Origin: Hasllibacter halocynthiae
GTDB lineage: Bacteria > Pseudomonadota > Alphaproteobacteria > Rhodobacterales > Rhodobacteraceae
DNA length: 64,000 bases
Assembly (NCBI RefSeq): GCF_003003095.1
Contig: NZ_PVTT01000002.1
Span: 372,001 to 436,000, forward strand
Direction: 5' to 3'
Under the pieces are notes generated by a model. It worked only from the letters and a program-made list of their open reading frames with translations, was not told the origin of the DNA and made no database searches. Shown piece by piece: positions 26,324-34,637 of the stretch; the first letter of the stretch is position 1, and every line of letters starts with the position of its first letter. Made by a program: the position numbers and the translations under genes.

Positions 26324-28561
26324 ATGGCCTACGCCCATTCCGACAAGCTGCCCGAACGGCGGGGCGCCGCCCCCGCCGCCGACATGCCCATGACCATGCG
26401 CCGCCCCGAGCAGCGCGAGAAGCTGGAAGGGGGCATCCGCTTCCGGATGGAGACGCCGTTCCGGCCCGCGGGCGACCAGCCCACCGCGATCGCCGAGCTG
26501 GCCGGCGGGGTGCGCGACGGCGAGCGGGACCAAGTCCTCCTCGGGGCGACGGGCACGGGCAAGACCTTCACCATGGCCAAGATCATCGAGGAGACGCAGC
26601 GCCCCGCGATCATCCTCGCCCCGAACAAGACCCTCGCGGCCCAGCTCTACGGCGAGTTCAAGGGATTCTTCCCCGACAACGCCGTCGAGTACTTCGTCTC
26701 CTACTACGACTACTACCAGCCCGAGGCCTACGTCCCCCGCTCCGACACGTTCATCGAGAAGGAGAGCCAGATCAACGAGCAGATCGACCGGATGCGCCAC
26801 TCGGCCACCCGCGCCCTGCTCGAGCGGGACGACGTCATCATCGTCGCCTCCGTCTCCTGCATCTACGGCATCGGCTCGGTCGAGACCTACTCGGCCATGA
26901 CCCAGGACCTCCATGTCGGGAACCAGTACGACCAGCGCGCGGTGATGGCCGACCTCGTCGCGCAGGCCTATCGCCGCAACGACGCCGCCTTCCAGCGCGG
27001 CTCCTTCCGGGTGCGCGGCGACGTGCTCGAGGTGCATCCCGCGCACCTGGAGGACCGCGCCTGGCGCCTCTCCTTCTTCGGCGAGGAGCTGGAGTCCATC
27101 GACGAGTTCGACCCCCTCACCGGCAAGAAGACGGCCGAGCTGGACCGCGTCCGCATCTACGCCAACTCGCACTACGTGACCCCGAAGCCCACGATGAGGC
27201 AGGCCATCGGCGGCATCAAGAAGGAGCTGGCCGTCCGCCTGAAGCAGCTGGAGGAGGAGGGAAAGCTCCTCGAGGCCCAGCGGCTGGAGCAGCGCACCAA
27301 CTTCGACCTCGAGATGCTCGAGGCGACGGGCGTCTGCAACGGGATCGAGAACTACTCCCGCTACCTGACGGGCCGCGCCCCGGGCGAGCCGCCCCCGACC
27401 CTCTTCGAGTTCATCCCCGACAACGCCATCGTCTTCGCGGACGAGAGCCACGTCTCGGTCCCGCAGATCGGCGCGATGTACAAGGGCGACTACCGCCGCA
27501 AGTTCACCCTGGCCGAGCACGGCTTCCGCCTGCCCTCCTGCATGGACAACCGCCCCCTCAAGTTCGAGGAGTGGGACGCCATGCGCCCCCAGTCGGTCTT
27601 CGTCTCCGCCACCCCCGCCGCGTGGGAGCTGGAGCAGGCCGGCGGCGTCTTCGCCGAGCAGGTGATCCGCCCCACCGGCCTTCTCGACCCGGAGGTCGAG
27701 ATCAGGCCCGTCTCCATGCAGGTCGACGACCTCCTGGACGAGATCCGGAAGGTCTCGCAGAAGGGGATGCGGACCCTGGTGACCACCCTCACCAAGCGCA
27801 TGGCCGAGGACCTGACCGAGTACCTGCACGAGCAGGGCATCAAGGTCCGCTACATGCATTCGGACATCGACACGATCGAGCGGATCGAGATCCTGCGCGA
27901 CCTGCGCCTCGGGGCCTTCGACGTGCTCGTGGGGATCAACCTGCTGCGCGAGGGGCTCGACATCCCCGAATGCGGGCTGGTGGCGATCCTCGACGCGGAC
28001 AAGGAGGGGTTCCTGCGGTCCGAGACCTCGCTCATCCAGACCATCGGCCGGGCGGCGCGCAACGCGGACGGGCGCGTCATCATGTACGCCGATTCCATCA
28101 CCGGCTCGATGGAGCGGGCCCTCTCCGAGACGAACCGCCGGCGCGAGAAGCAGATCGCCTACAACGAGGCGCACGGCATCACCCCCGAGACGGTGAAGAA
28201 GAACGTCGAGGACGTGCTCGCCGGCCTCTACCAGGGCGACGTCGACATGAGCCGCGTCACCGCCAAGGTCGACAAGCCCATGGTCGGCGCCAACCTCCAG
28301 GCCCATCTCGACGGCCTGCGCGAGCAGATGAGGAAGGCCGCCGAGAACCTCGAGTTCGAGGAGGCCGCGCGCCTGCGCGACGAGGTCAAGCGCCTCGAGG
28401 CCGTGGACCTCGCCGTCGGAGGCGACCCGATGGTCCAGCAATCGGCCGTCGAGCAGGCGGTGGAGGACGCCCGGGCGGCGGAGGGGCGGTCGACGGCCGG
28501 GAGGCCGGGACAACGAGGGGGGAACGTGAAGCGGAAGGGGAAGCGGGGGCGTTCTTCCTAG
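26324..28561 (+). CDS. uvrB: Excinuclease ABC subunit B
   Basis: A 745-residue DNA damage-recognition helicase of nucleotide excision repair. Walker [11 protein letters not shown] is at about 75-84; the [12 protein letters not shown] beta-hairpin region, which inserts between DNA strands, follows; [36 protein letters not shown] and QTIGRAARN are helicase motifs. The UVR motif that binds UvrC ([18 protein letters not shown]) is near residue 675, followed by a poorly conserved tail of about 55 residues. ATG 26324 has a GGGGGAAC ribosome-binding sequence. An upstream in-frame ATG at 26204 is rejected. The stop codon is immediately followed by the ATG of the AT-rich orphan gene. Confidence 0.97.
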   Translation: MAYAHSDKLPERRGAAPAADMPMTMRRPEQREKLEGGIRFRMETPFRPAGDQPTAIAELAGGVRDGERDQVLLGATGTGKTFTMAKIIEETQRPAIILAPNKTLAAQLYGEFKGFFPDNAVEYFVSYYDYYQPEAYVPRSDTFIEKESQINEQIDRMRHSATRALLERDDVIIVASVSCIYGIGSVETYSAMTQDLHVGNQYDQRAVMADLVAQAYRRNDAAFQRGSFRVRGDVLEVHPAHLEDRAWRLSFFGEELESIDEFDPLTGKKTAELDRVRIYANSHYVTPKPTMRQAIGGIKKELAVRLKQLEEEGKLLEAQRLEQRTNFDLEMLEATGVCNGIENYSRYLTGRAPGEPPPTLFEFIPDNAIVFADESHVSVPQIGAMYKGDYRRKFTLAEHGFRLPSCMDNRPLKFEEWDAMRPQSVFVSATPAAWELEQAGGVFAEQVIRPTGLLDPEVEIRPVSMQVDDLLDEIRKVSQKGMRTLVTTLTKRMAEDLTEYLHEQGIKVRYMHSDIDTIERIEILRDLRLGAFDVLVGINLLREGLDIPECGLVAILDADKEGFLRSETSLIQTIGRAARNADGRVIMYADSITGSMERALSETNRRREKQIAYNEAHGITPETVKKNVEDVLAGLYQGDVDMSRVTAKVDKPMVGANLQAHLDGLREQMRKAAENLEFEEAARLRDEVKRLEAVDLAVGGDPMVQQSAVEQAVEDARAAEGRSTAGRPGQRGGNVKRKGKRGRSS

Positions 28562-28909
28562 ATGGCCGCGACTGTAGAGATACTCGCTGCAATATTTGCG
28601 GGTTCGGCATTCGGCTCGTTCCTTGGTCCGCTTCTTCTCGAAGAGGTCCGAAAGCGGTTTCATAATCGAAGATGGGTCGAACCAAGGAAACGAATGCTAA
28701 AGCGAATTTTTCAGGCTACCGAAATGCTAATAATCGATATTCATGGATTATCGATTGCTGTCGGTTCCTCCGAAGAAGAAGTCCGGGAGATGCTAGTGTC
28801 TCTGGGTGGTGAAGGGCGGATAATGACGACCGGCGAAGAAGGCTGGACCCTCAAACCAGATCAAGTGCCAATACAGTTCCGCAATGTCGATCAACCAGCG
28901 GACGTATGA
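28562..28909 (+). CDS. Orphan 115-aa protein: one TM segment plus possible winged helix, AT-rich gene
   Basis: The ATG directly follows the uvrB TAG stop. Residues 7-26 (ILAAIFAGSAFGSFLGPLLL) form a probable membrane helix. A basic stretch KRFHNRRWVEPRKRMLKR comes next. Residues about 45-98 (LSIAVGSSEEEVREMLVSLG, EGRIMTTGEEGWTLK) look like a winged helix-turn-helix. I do not recognise the family. Codon use is strikingly different from every neighbour: many A/T third positions (AAT, ATA, GAA, CTA). This indicates recent acquisition or relaxed selection. It could be a membrane-tethered DNA-binding regulator; that is inference from pattern only. Confidence 0.7.
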   Translation: MAATVEILAAIFAGSAFGSFLGPLLLEEVRKRFHNRRWVEPRKRMLKRIFQATEMLIIDIHGLSIAVGSSEEEVREMLVSLGGEGRIMTTGEEGWTLKPDQVPIQFRNVDQPADV

Positions 28910-28948
28910 CTCGTGCCATTGGTATGAACGGCAGTGCATTTCGTTGAT

Positions 28949-29004
28949 CGTAGGTCGGGCTTCAGCCCGACGCCCCCGCGCGGCGGGCTGAAGCGCGACC
29001 TACG
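28949..29004. repeat. REP/BIME-like inverted repeat, GTAGGTCGGGCTTCAGCCC type
   Basis: Left arm 28949-28968 (CGTAGGTCGGGCTTCAGCCC) and right arm 28985-29004 are inverted copies with one mismatch, separated by 16 bases. The left arm also folds on itself (GTCGGGCT/AGCCCGAC). Elements of this GTAGGTCGGGCTTCAGCCCGAC kind are widespread intergenic REPs mobilised by RAYT transposases in other bacteria. No RAYT gene is seen here. It separates the AT-rich orphan from the toxin-antitoxin-like pair. Confidence 0.75.
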
Positions 29005-29035
29005 CTGGCTCGGCGCGGTCGCATGGCTTCCACCC

Positions 29036-29130
29036 TAGGGCGGCGTTCACTCCGCCGCAGCGGAACGGGTTCCGCCCTCTGGGTCCGGTGCGATGGTCCC
29101 GGCGTCGGTCGCCCCGAACCCCGCCCTACG
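29036..29130. repeat. Second REP-like inverted pair, TAGGGCGGCGTTC type
   Basis: TAGGGCGGCGTTCACTCCGCC (positions 29036-29056) faces the inverse arm CCCCGAACCCCGCCCTACG (29112-29130). Read inward, TAGGGCGGCGTTC and TAGGGCGGGGTTC differ at one base. The right arm contains the stop codon of the DUF2442 gene. It is similar in plan to, but different in sequence from, the element 32 bp upstream. Confidence 0.55.
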
Positions 29131-29374
29131 CCGCCTCTGGCCCCCGCGCCGTCCGGTCGCCGTGGCCCGCCAGGAGGCCCTGGACCGAGACGTCCTCGTC
29201 CAGCGCCTCCCAGTGCAACCCGTAGGCGCCGATCTCGACGGCCTCCCGCTCCGCCGGGCTCGCGGCCATCAGCCGGGGGAACCAGGCCAGCGGCACGCCG
29301 ACCGTGCGTCCATCCGACAGCCCAACCCACATCTGGTCGGCGTCGAACCGTACCTCAGTCGCCGAAATGCTCAT
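29126..29374 (-). CDS. DUF2442 protein, probable antitoxin-like partner
   Basis: An 82-residue protein with the DUF2442 pattern: VRFDADQMWVGLSDGRTVGVPLAWFPRLMAASPAEREAVEI, then GLHWEALDEDVSVQGLLAG. ATG at complement 29372-29374 is chosen over one 57 bp upstream because MSISATEVRFDAD matches the family start. It overlaps the DUF4160 gene by 20 bp, with DUF4160 upstream. This pairing recurs across bacteria and is generally predicted to be a toxin-antitoxin module; I know of no firm biochemical role. Its stop lies inside a REP-like arm. Confidence 0.88.
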   Translation of the reverse strand: MSISATEVRFDADQMWVGLSDGRTVGVPLAWFPRLMAASPAEREAVEIGAYGLHWEALDEDVSVQGLLAGHGDRTARGPEAA

Positions 29375-29600
29375 GCCAGGCCGCCTCGATCTCCGCCCGC
29401 CGGTCGCGGACCAGACGCACGATAGCAGCAAGCTCGCGCGCCGCGAACCCCGTCGAGCGCGCGACGGTCGGCCACGGCTCGAGCCACAGCTTCACTTCGG
29501 CGGACCCCCTCCGGACGTGGATGTGGATCGGCTCACGCGGGTCACCTTCATTGGAATAGAAGAAGGCGCGAAGTTTCGCTTCTCGGAAGACGGTCGGCAT
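29355..29600 (-). CDS. DUF4160 protein, probable toxin-like partner
   Basis: An 81-residue protein matching DUF4160: MPTVFREAKLRAFFYSNEGDPREPIHIHVRRGSAEVKLWLEP, with the EPIHIHV histidine pair that is the family hallmark, and AAWHEHFGD at the end. It is the upstream gene of an overlapping pair with DUF2442. The HIH motif and the aromatic YSNEG are candidates for an active site, but the activity is unknown. Codon use is ordinary for the window. Confidence 0.88.
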   Translation of the reverse strand: MPTVFREAKLRAFFYSNEGDPREPIHIHVRRGSAEVKLWLEPWPTVARSTGFAARELAAIVRLVRDRRAEIEAAWHEHFGD

Positions 29601-29667
29601 GACCGGATCATCGGCGATCGGCCCACTGATTCGGAACCGGCAAGGTTCCTCCGACCGCCGAACGGCC

Positions 29668-29940
29668 CTACCGCCGCAGCAGGGCCGTCACCGCGCCGAC
29701 GATCACCGCCGCGACCAGCGCGCCCACCAAGGCCACCACCAGCAGCCCCGCCCCGACGAGCACGGTCGTGCCCAGCAGCGTCAGCACGAAGGGCGCGAAC
29801 ACCGCCGCCAGCGCCCCCAGCACCGCGCCGAGGAACCCGTTCCCCCCCATCGCCCGCGCGAGGCCGTAGCCCACCACCGCGCCCACCAGGGCCAGCACCA
29901 CCACCGCGGCGATCCCGAGGCCGCCCAGAAACTCTTCCAT
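29668..29940 (-). CDS. Small glycine/alanine-rich membrane protein (90 aa)
   Basis: A very hydrophobic 90-residue protein with two or three membrane helices (LGGLGIAAVVVLALVGAVVG, GAVLGALAAVFAPFVLTLLG, VLVGAGLLVVALVGALVAAV). The start is the ATG at complement 29938-29940, MEEFLGG, since a GGAGG lies 6 bases upstream; an ATG two codons earlier would touch the GGAGG. I do not recognise the family. Its alternating small residues resemble channel-like or scaffold microproteins, but no function can be assigned. Confidence 0.7.
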   Translation of the reverse strand: MEEFLGGLGIAAVVVLALVGAVVGYGLARAMGGNGFLGAVLGALAAVFAPFVLTLLGTTVLVGAGLLVVALVGALVAAVIVGAVTALLRR

Positions 29941-30032
29941 CCGCATCCTCCGCTCTTCGGGGGGCATCTAGCGCGGCCGGGCGCCGCGTCCCGCGCTGGC
30001 CCGCGGGCGCGCGCCGTGGCACCCTCGCGCGC

Positions 30033-30539
30033 ATGGCCGATCCCGTCCAGCCCGCCGACGACCCGGCCCGCGCCCTGGCCCGCGCCATCCTGCGGGACGC
30101 GCGGCACGGCGCGCTCGCCACGCTCGACCCGCAGACGGGCGGGCCCCTCGCCTCGCGCGTGGCCTGCGCGCTCGACGGGGCGGACCTCCTCCTCCTCGTC
30201 TCGGACCTCTCGCAGCACGCGGCGGCGCTGCGGGCCGACCCGCGCTGCGCCCTCCTCCTGGGCGAGGCGGGGCCGAAGGGCGACCCCCTGGCCCATCCAC
30301 GCCTCTCGCTGAACGCCGTGGCGGTGCCGGAGGGCAAGCCCGCCCGCCGGGGCGCCTGGCTGCGCGCCCATCCCAAGGCCGCCCTCTACGTCGACTTCGC
30401 CGACTTCCGGATGCTGCGCCTCGCGCCTCGCCCCTCCTTCCTGAACGGCGGCTTCGGCCGGGCCCACCGGATGACGCCCGATGACCTCGGCCTGCGCGGG
30501 GACCAGGCCGCGCGGCGCCCGCCGTTAACCTGCCGTTAA
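30033..30539 (+). CDS. HugZ-like pyridoxamine 5'-phosphate oxidase-fold protein
   Basis: A 168-residue split-barrel protein of the PNPOx/HugZ family. LARAILRDARHGALATLDPQTGGPLASRVACALDGADLLLLVSDLSQHAAALRADPRCALLLGE is the family N-terminal barrel, and LRAHPKAALYVDFADFRMLRLAPRPSFLNGGFGRAHRM the C-terminal HugZ signature. Members bind FMN or heme; HugZ degrades heme for iron. No heme uptake genes are near. The C-terminal DUF2470 domain of longer members is absent. Confidence 0.85.
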   Translation: MADPVQPADDPARALARAILRDARHGALATLDPQTGGPLASRVACALDGADLLLLVSDLSQHAAALRADPRCALLLGEAGPKGDPLAHPRLSLNAVAVPEGKPARRGAWLRAHPKAALYVDFADFRMLRLAPRPSFLNGGFGRAHRMTPDDLGLRGDQAARRPPLTCR

Positions 30540-30563
30540 CCGCCCCCCGGGCAGCTTGCGCCG

Positions 30564-31217
30564 ATGCGCGTCCCGGCCCTCCTCCTCGCCCTCCTCCTCC
30601 TCCTCGGTCCCGGGCCGGCCGCCGCCGGGCCATGGGTGCGCGCGGAGGGGACCTATCTCGCCCTCTCGGCCGACGGGCGGGGGCCCGGCGCCTGGGCCGG
30701 CCTCTGGGCCGAGCGGGCCGCCGCGCCCGGCCTCTCCCTCGGGGCGGTGGCGGGCCGCGGCGGGCGCGACGCGCGCCTCGTGGCCTTCGCGCAGCGCGCG
30801 GTGCTCGCGCCCGGCGGGACGGGCGGCGCGCTGGACTCGGCACGGGCGGCGGGCATGCTCGCCTCGCTGCGCCTCGGCCTCGGCGTCCTGCGCGAGGGGG
30901 AGGCGCGCGGCGCCGTCCTCCTCGGCGCCTCGCTGGGCCGTTCCTTCGACGAGGGCATCGGCCCCGGCTGGGTCGCGCTCGACCTCGACCTCCTCGGGGC
31001 GGGCCCGCTGTCGGAGGCCAAGCTCGACGGGATCTTCGGGCTGCACCGGGGGCGCTGGACCTTCAGCCTGGGGGTGCAGACCCGCCTCGACGCGCAGGGC
31101 CTGCACGCCGCCGTGGTGCCCGCCGCCAGCCGCGCCTTCGAATGGGGCGGCGTGCAGGTCGGGCTGCGCGCCGGCGACGCGCCCGGGCTGCGCCTCGCCC
31201 TCGTGCGCGAGTTCTAG
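30564..31217 (+). CDS. Secreted hypothetical protein, possible outer-membrane beta-strand protein
   Basis: A 217-residue protein with a clear signal peptide (MRVPALLLALLLLLGPGPAAA, cleavage near 21/22). The mature part shows alternating hydrophobic/polar strands (LSLGAVAGRGG, GAVLLGASLGRSF, GRWTFSLGVQTRL, GGVQVGLRAG) and ends in a terminal phenylalanine (LALVREF), which is the outer-membrane assembly signal of beta-barrel proteins. Family not recognised. It begins 24 bp after the HugZ-like gene and converges on the AhpD-like gene, their stops overlapping by 4 bp. Confidence 0.7.
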   Translation: MRVPALLLALLLLLGPGPAAAGPWVRAEGTYLALSADGRGPGAWAGLWAERAAAPGLSLGAVAGRGGRDARLVAFAQRAVLAPGGTGGALDSARAAGMLASLRLGLGVLREGEARGAVLLGASLGRSFDEGIGPGWVALDLDLLGAGPLSEAKLDGIFGLHRGRWTFSLGVQTRLDAQGLHAAVVPAASRAFEWGGVQVGLRAGDAPGLRLALVREF

Positions 31218-31810
31218 CCGTGCTTGCCCACGGCCCATCCCGTGGCCTCGCTCAGCCGCCCCTCCCCGCGCGATCGGGGCAGGTCCTCCAGCGCGGTGCC
31301 CATGGAATCGTTCCACCGGTTCAGCCATCCGAAGAGGGCGACGACGGCCATGATCTCGACCCTGGCCCCCTCGTCCCAGTGCTCGCGCAGCCGCGCCTCC
31401 AGCGCCGGCGTCACGGCGTTCGGCACCGCCGACGCCGCCCGCGCGAAGGCCAGCGCGGCCTTCTCGGCCCCGTCGAAGGCGTCCGAGCCCTCGAAGTCGA
31501 ACACCCCGGCCAGCCGCTCTTCCGACGCCCCGAACCGCTCGGAGGCCAGGATCATGTGCGCCTGGCAGTACATGCAGCCCGATGCGAAGCTCGACGCGTA
31601 GCCGATCAGCCGCTTCAGCTCCGGCGTGACGGACCCGGTGCCTCGCATCACCGCGACGTTGAGCGCGGTGAACGCCTGCGCGACCTCCGGCCGGTGGGCC
31701 ATGGTCCGCACGCTGCCCGGAATCACCCCGAGCGGGCCCTTGAAGAACTGGACCTCCTCGCGCAGCGCGGGGTCCATCTCGTCCTCGTCCAGCGGCCTCG
31801 CGATCGCCAT
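31214..31810 (-). CDS. Peroxidase-related enzyme, carboxymuconolactone decarboxylase/AhpD family
   Basis: A 198-residue AhpD-fold protein. The redox motif CMYCQAH, with Cys79, Cys82 and His85, follows LKRLIGYASSFASG, matching the alkylhydroperoxidase-type CxxC-H. FDFEGSDAFDGAEKAALAFARAAS and VEIMAVVALFGWLNRWNDSMGT are family C-terminal features of the uncharacterised peroxidase-related (SCO4506-like) group. It probably reduces peroxides. Convergent overlap of 4 bp with the secreted protein. Confidence 0.88.
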   Translation of the reverse strand: MAIARPLDEDEMDPALREEVQFFKGPLGVIPGSVRTMAHRPEVAQAFTALNVAVMRGTGSVTPELKRLIGYASSFASGCMYCQAHMILASERFGASEERLAGVFDFEGSDAFDGAEKAALAFARAASAVPNAVTPALEARLREHWDEGARVEIMAVVALFGWLNRWNDSMGTALEDLPRSRGEGRLSEATGWAVGKHG

Positions 31811-31859
31811 GATGCGTCCCTCCCTTTCGGCGCGGACACTAGGGGCAGGGGCCCCGGCC

Positions 31860-32327
31860 CTACCAGCCCTCCGTGCCCGGCCCGCCCTTCACGACGCCCC
31901 GGAGGTTCGGCGTCACCCAGCCGCCGTAGAAGTCGCCCGGCTGGGGGATGACGTCCATGTCGCCGACCCGGGCCTCCAGCGGGCCGGCGTAGAAGGCGAC
32001 CGCCCCCGCGAGCGCCTCGAAGCCCCGCGCCGGGGCCTCGTAGCTCCAGGCGGCGCGCCGCGCGACCCGGCCCCCCGCATGAACGTCGAAATAGCGCGCA
32101 CGGCCCTTCCACTCGCAGAGGGATCCGCCCCCCGCGGGGCGCAGCGCCCCTTCGGCCACGTCCTCGCGCGGCAGGTAGTAGGTCGGCGCATGGTGCGTCT
32201 CCAGCACCCGCCAGCCCCGCACCGTCTCCGCGACGACCGCGCCGCCCAGGGCCACGCGCAGCGGCGCGCCCGCCGGCTCGAGGCGCGGCGGGCGCGGGTA
32301 GTCCTGGACGTCCTCGGGGGCCACCAT
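31860..32327 (-). CDS. DUF427 domain protein
   Basis: A 155-residue protein of the DUF427 family: VRGWRVLETHHAPTYYLPREDV, SLCEWKGRARYFDVHAGG, AWSYEAP, then FYAGPLEARVGDMDVIPQPGDFYGGWVTPNL. The SLCEWKG and VIPQPGDFYGGW segments are diagnostic. The biochemical function of the family is unknown. It lies 18 bp after the beta-helix gene on the same strand. Confidence 0.88.
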   Translation of the reverse strand: MVAPEDVQDYPRPPRLEPAGAPLRVALGGAVVAETVRGWRVLETHHAPTYYLPREDVAEGALRPAGGGSLCEWKGRARYFDVHAGGRVARRAAWSYEAPARGFEALAGAVAFYAGPLEARVGDMDVIPQPGDFYGGWVTPNLRGVVKGGPGTEGW

Positions 32328-32345
32328 GCCCCCCGAGGTGGCCCG

Positions 32346-34637
32346 TCAGAGCGGGTTGTCCATCCGCGCCCGCACCGCGACGCGCCCCGACACGGGCTCG
32401 GGCCACTTCACGTGCAGGCTCTGCCCGGCGGCGCCGCGGCCCATCAGCACGTGCGGCTGCGCCCAGACCGTGCCGCGCGCGCCCTGCACCGGCCCGACGG
32501 GGACCAGCCCCTCGACCGCCCGCACCTTGCCACCGAAGGGCAGCTGCGGGCCGAAGTCGATGTCCCAGGTCGCCCCGCGCGAGCCCTCGACATGGTCGCG
32601 ATAGACCGGGTTCGCCGTCTCGTTTTCGACGAGGACGTAGGCGTTGCCCTCCCAGGTGACGTTGCGCGCCCGCATGGGGTTCAGCGCCGCGAAGGTGGTG
32701 TCCACCTCCTCGACCCGCTCGAGCCGCGCGTGGATGGGCCGGAACGCGTTGCCCGTGACGACCATCCCGTTGACGAAGTGCCCGGTGCCGTAGGGCTTGA
32801 TCCGGATGAACCGGAAGCTCGGCGCGACGGCGATCGCGGTGAACACGTTGTCGGTGATCGACACCCCCCCGAACGAGAACTGGTCGGCGAAGTCCGGCTC
32901 GTGCTCGTGCTCGTTGGTCAGCTCGATCGTGGTGTTGTCGACGTAGTTGCCCGTGATCGTGGTCTTCGAGTTGGGCTCGGTCAGCACGAGGCCCGCCTGG
33001 CGCACGCCCAGCGGCTCGTCGTCGCCGTGGAACCAGTGGTTGCCCAGGATCAGGTGCCCCGAGCCGTGCATCACCCCGAAGGCGCCGAACAACATGCAGC
33101 GGTTGTCCCGCACCTTCGCGTCGTTCGCATTGACGTTGAAGACGAGGCTCGTGCGGTCCTGCGCGCGCTTGCGCGTCTCGTCCGACTCGAAGTTGTTGCC
33201 GGTGATCTCCAGCCCCTGGCAGGCCCGCCCGGGCGAGGTGATCGCCCGGTCCTTCGGCTTGAAGAACCCGTTCTGCCGGATCTGGTTGGCGATCCCCTCG
33301 GGCGCCAGCAGCACGGCCGAGGCGTGCCCGTTGCAGAAGACGCTGTTGCGCTCGATGCACTGCTTGGACATCTGCCGGAAGCCCGAGAAGTCCAGGACGT
33401 ACTGGTGGCGCCGGAACTCGTAGCTCTGGCGGCCCCGCGCGCCCCAGAGGCGGGCCGACAGCACCAGCCGGCCGGCCGCGGCGTCGACCTCGCGCACGTA
33501 GACCTCGCGGCCGACGCCGGGGGCGGAGAGGCGCGCGCCCACGGGGATCGCGGCCGCGTTCGGCAGGCCGACCAGCGCGCGCGGGTCGGCGTCGGGGTCG
33601 TAGGTCGCCGCCTGCACGACCACCACGTCCTCCCATGCGGGCGAGGGCTGCGCCTCGAACGCGCCGCCCGTGATGGTGCGCGCGATGTTGAACGTCTCGC
33701 GGTTGCCGACGATGGCGGCGACGTCCAGCGGGCGGTCCAGCGCGATCCGCCGGCCCTTCAGGTCCAGCGTCCAATGGTCCGAGAAGTTGTAGAGCACGGC
33801 GATCATCTGCTCGAGCGCGAGGCGCTCGTCGCCCCCGAAGGCCGAGACGTAGGTGTCGAAGTCCCAGTCCTTCACCAGCGTCAGCCGCGCCCCCGGCGCC
33901 ATCGCGACGCGGCCCTCGAAGCGCACCGGGCTGGACAAGGTGACGCCGCGCCCGCAGCGGAAGACCCCTTCGGGCACCAGGACCGCGCGGCCCGCCGCCG
34001 CCGCGTCCGCCGCGTCCAGCGCGTCCGCGTCGTCCGCCACCCCGTCGCCCCGCGCGCCGAAGTCGCGCACGTCGACCACGCCCATCATCTCGCCGTGCCA
34101 GGCGGCGGTCACGTCCTCGACCCGGATGTCGTCGATCCGCACGATCCCGCCCGACGCGCCGACGAGGTCCAGCCCGACATGCCCGTGATCCGCCCCGGTC
34201 CAGGTCATGTCGACGCCCGGCCGCCGCCCGGTGCCCAGGATCGCGCTGACCTCGACCACCTCGCCATAGGCCGCGAGGCGCACCTCCGGCCCGTGGGCGT
34301 CCGCCCCGGGCGCCGCGCCGCCCTGCGCCGTCGCCGCGAAGCCGGCGATCCGCACCCGCGGCAGGTTGCCCGAGACGGCCTTCACCCGCGCCGTGACCTT
34401 CAGGTAGGTGCCGGGGAACAACGGCATGCGGTCGAAGGCCCGCAGCTTCTGCACCCCTTGCGTCTTCAGCATCTCCAGGCAGCCGTTGAAGTCGGCGTCC
34501 GACGGCACGAAGGCCGCGTTCGCCGCGCCGTCGTAGCTGTCCTGCCCCGGCAGCCCGTCCTGGCTGGACCACCGCCCGAGGCCGGCCACGAAGGCCGGCG
34601 GATCGAAATGGACCCCGTCCGTGATCGTCTTGTTCAT
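32346..34637 (-). CDS. Right-handed parallel beta-helix protein with pectate-lyase-3-like domain (glycosyl hydrolase 28-related)
   Basis: A 763-residue protein with no signal peptide or membrane helix. Residues about 1-180 form a separate beta-rich region (FDPPAFVAGLGRWSSQDGLPG, YLKVTARVKAVSGNLPRVRI). The pectate-lyase-3 start, VDVRDFGARGDGVADDADAL, is at about 188-207. Many irregular strands with NxF/NxW turns follow (ITGNNFESD, ILGNHWFHGD, ITGNYVDNTTI, VTGNAFRP, WEGNAYVLV), typical of a beta-helix. A C-terminal domain of about 90 residues follows. This plan resembles phage tail-spikes and surface glycan-binding proteins. A conserved protein of this kind occurs in many Rhodobacterales (from memory). 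Function unknown. Confidence 0.85.
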   Translation of the reverse strand: MNKTITDGVHFDPPAFVAGLGRWSSQDGLPGQDSYDGAANAAFVPSDADFNGCLEMLKTQGVQKLRAFDRMPLFPGTYLKVTARVKAVSGNLPRVRIAGFAATAQGGAAPGADAHGPEVRLAAYGEVVEVSAILGTGRRPGVDMTWTGADHGHVGLDLVGASGGIVRIDDIRVEDVTAAWHGEMMGVVDVRDFGARGDGVADDADALDAADAAAAGRAVLVPEGVFRCGRGVTLSSPVRFEGRVAMAPGARLTLVKDWDFDTYVSAFGGDERLALEQMIAVLYNFSDHWTLDLKGRRIALDRPLDVAAIVGNRETFNIARTITGGAFEAQPSPAWEDVVVVQAATYDPDADPRALVGLPNAAAIPVGARLSAPGVGREVYVREVDAAAGRLVLSARLWGARGRQSYEFRRHQYVLDFSGFRQMSKQCIERNSVFCNGHASAVLLAPEGIANQIRQNGFFKPKDRAITSPGRACQGLEITGNNFESDETRKRAQDRTSLVFNVNANDAKVRDNRCMLFGAFGVMHGSGHLILGNHWFHGDDEPLGVRQAGLVLTEPNSKTTITGNYVDNTTIELTNEHEHEPDFADQFSFGGVSITDNVFTAIAVAPSFRFIRIKPYGTGHFVNGMVVTGNAFRPIHARLERVEEVDTTFAALNPMRARNVTWEGNAYVLVENETANPVYRDHVEGSRGATWDIDFGPQLPFGGKVRAVEGLVPVGPVQGARGTVWAQPHVLMGRGAAGQSLHVKWPEPVSGRVAVRARMDNPL

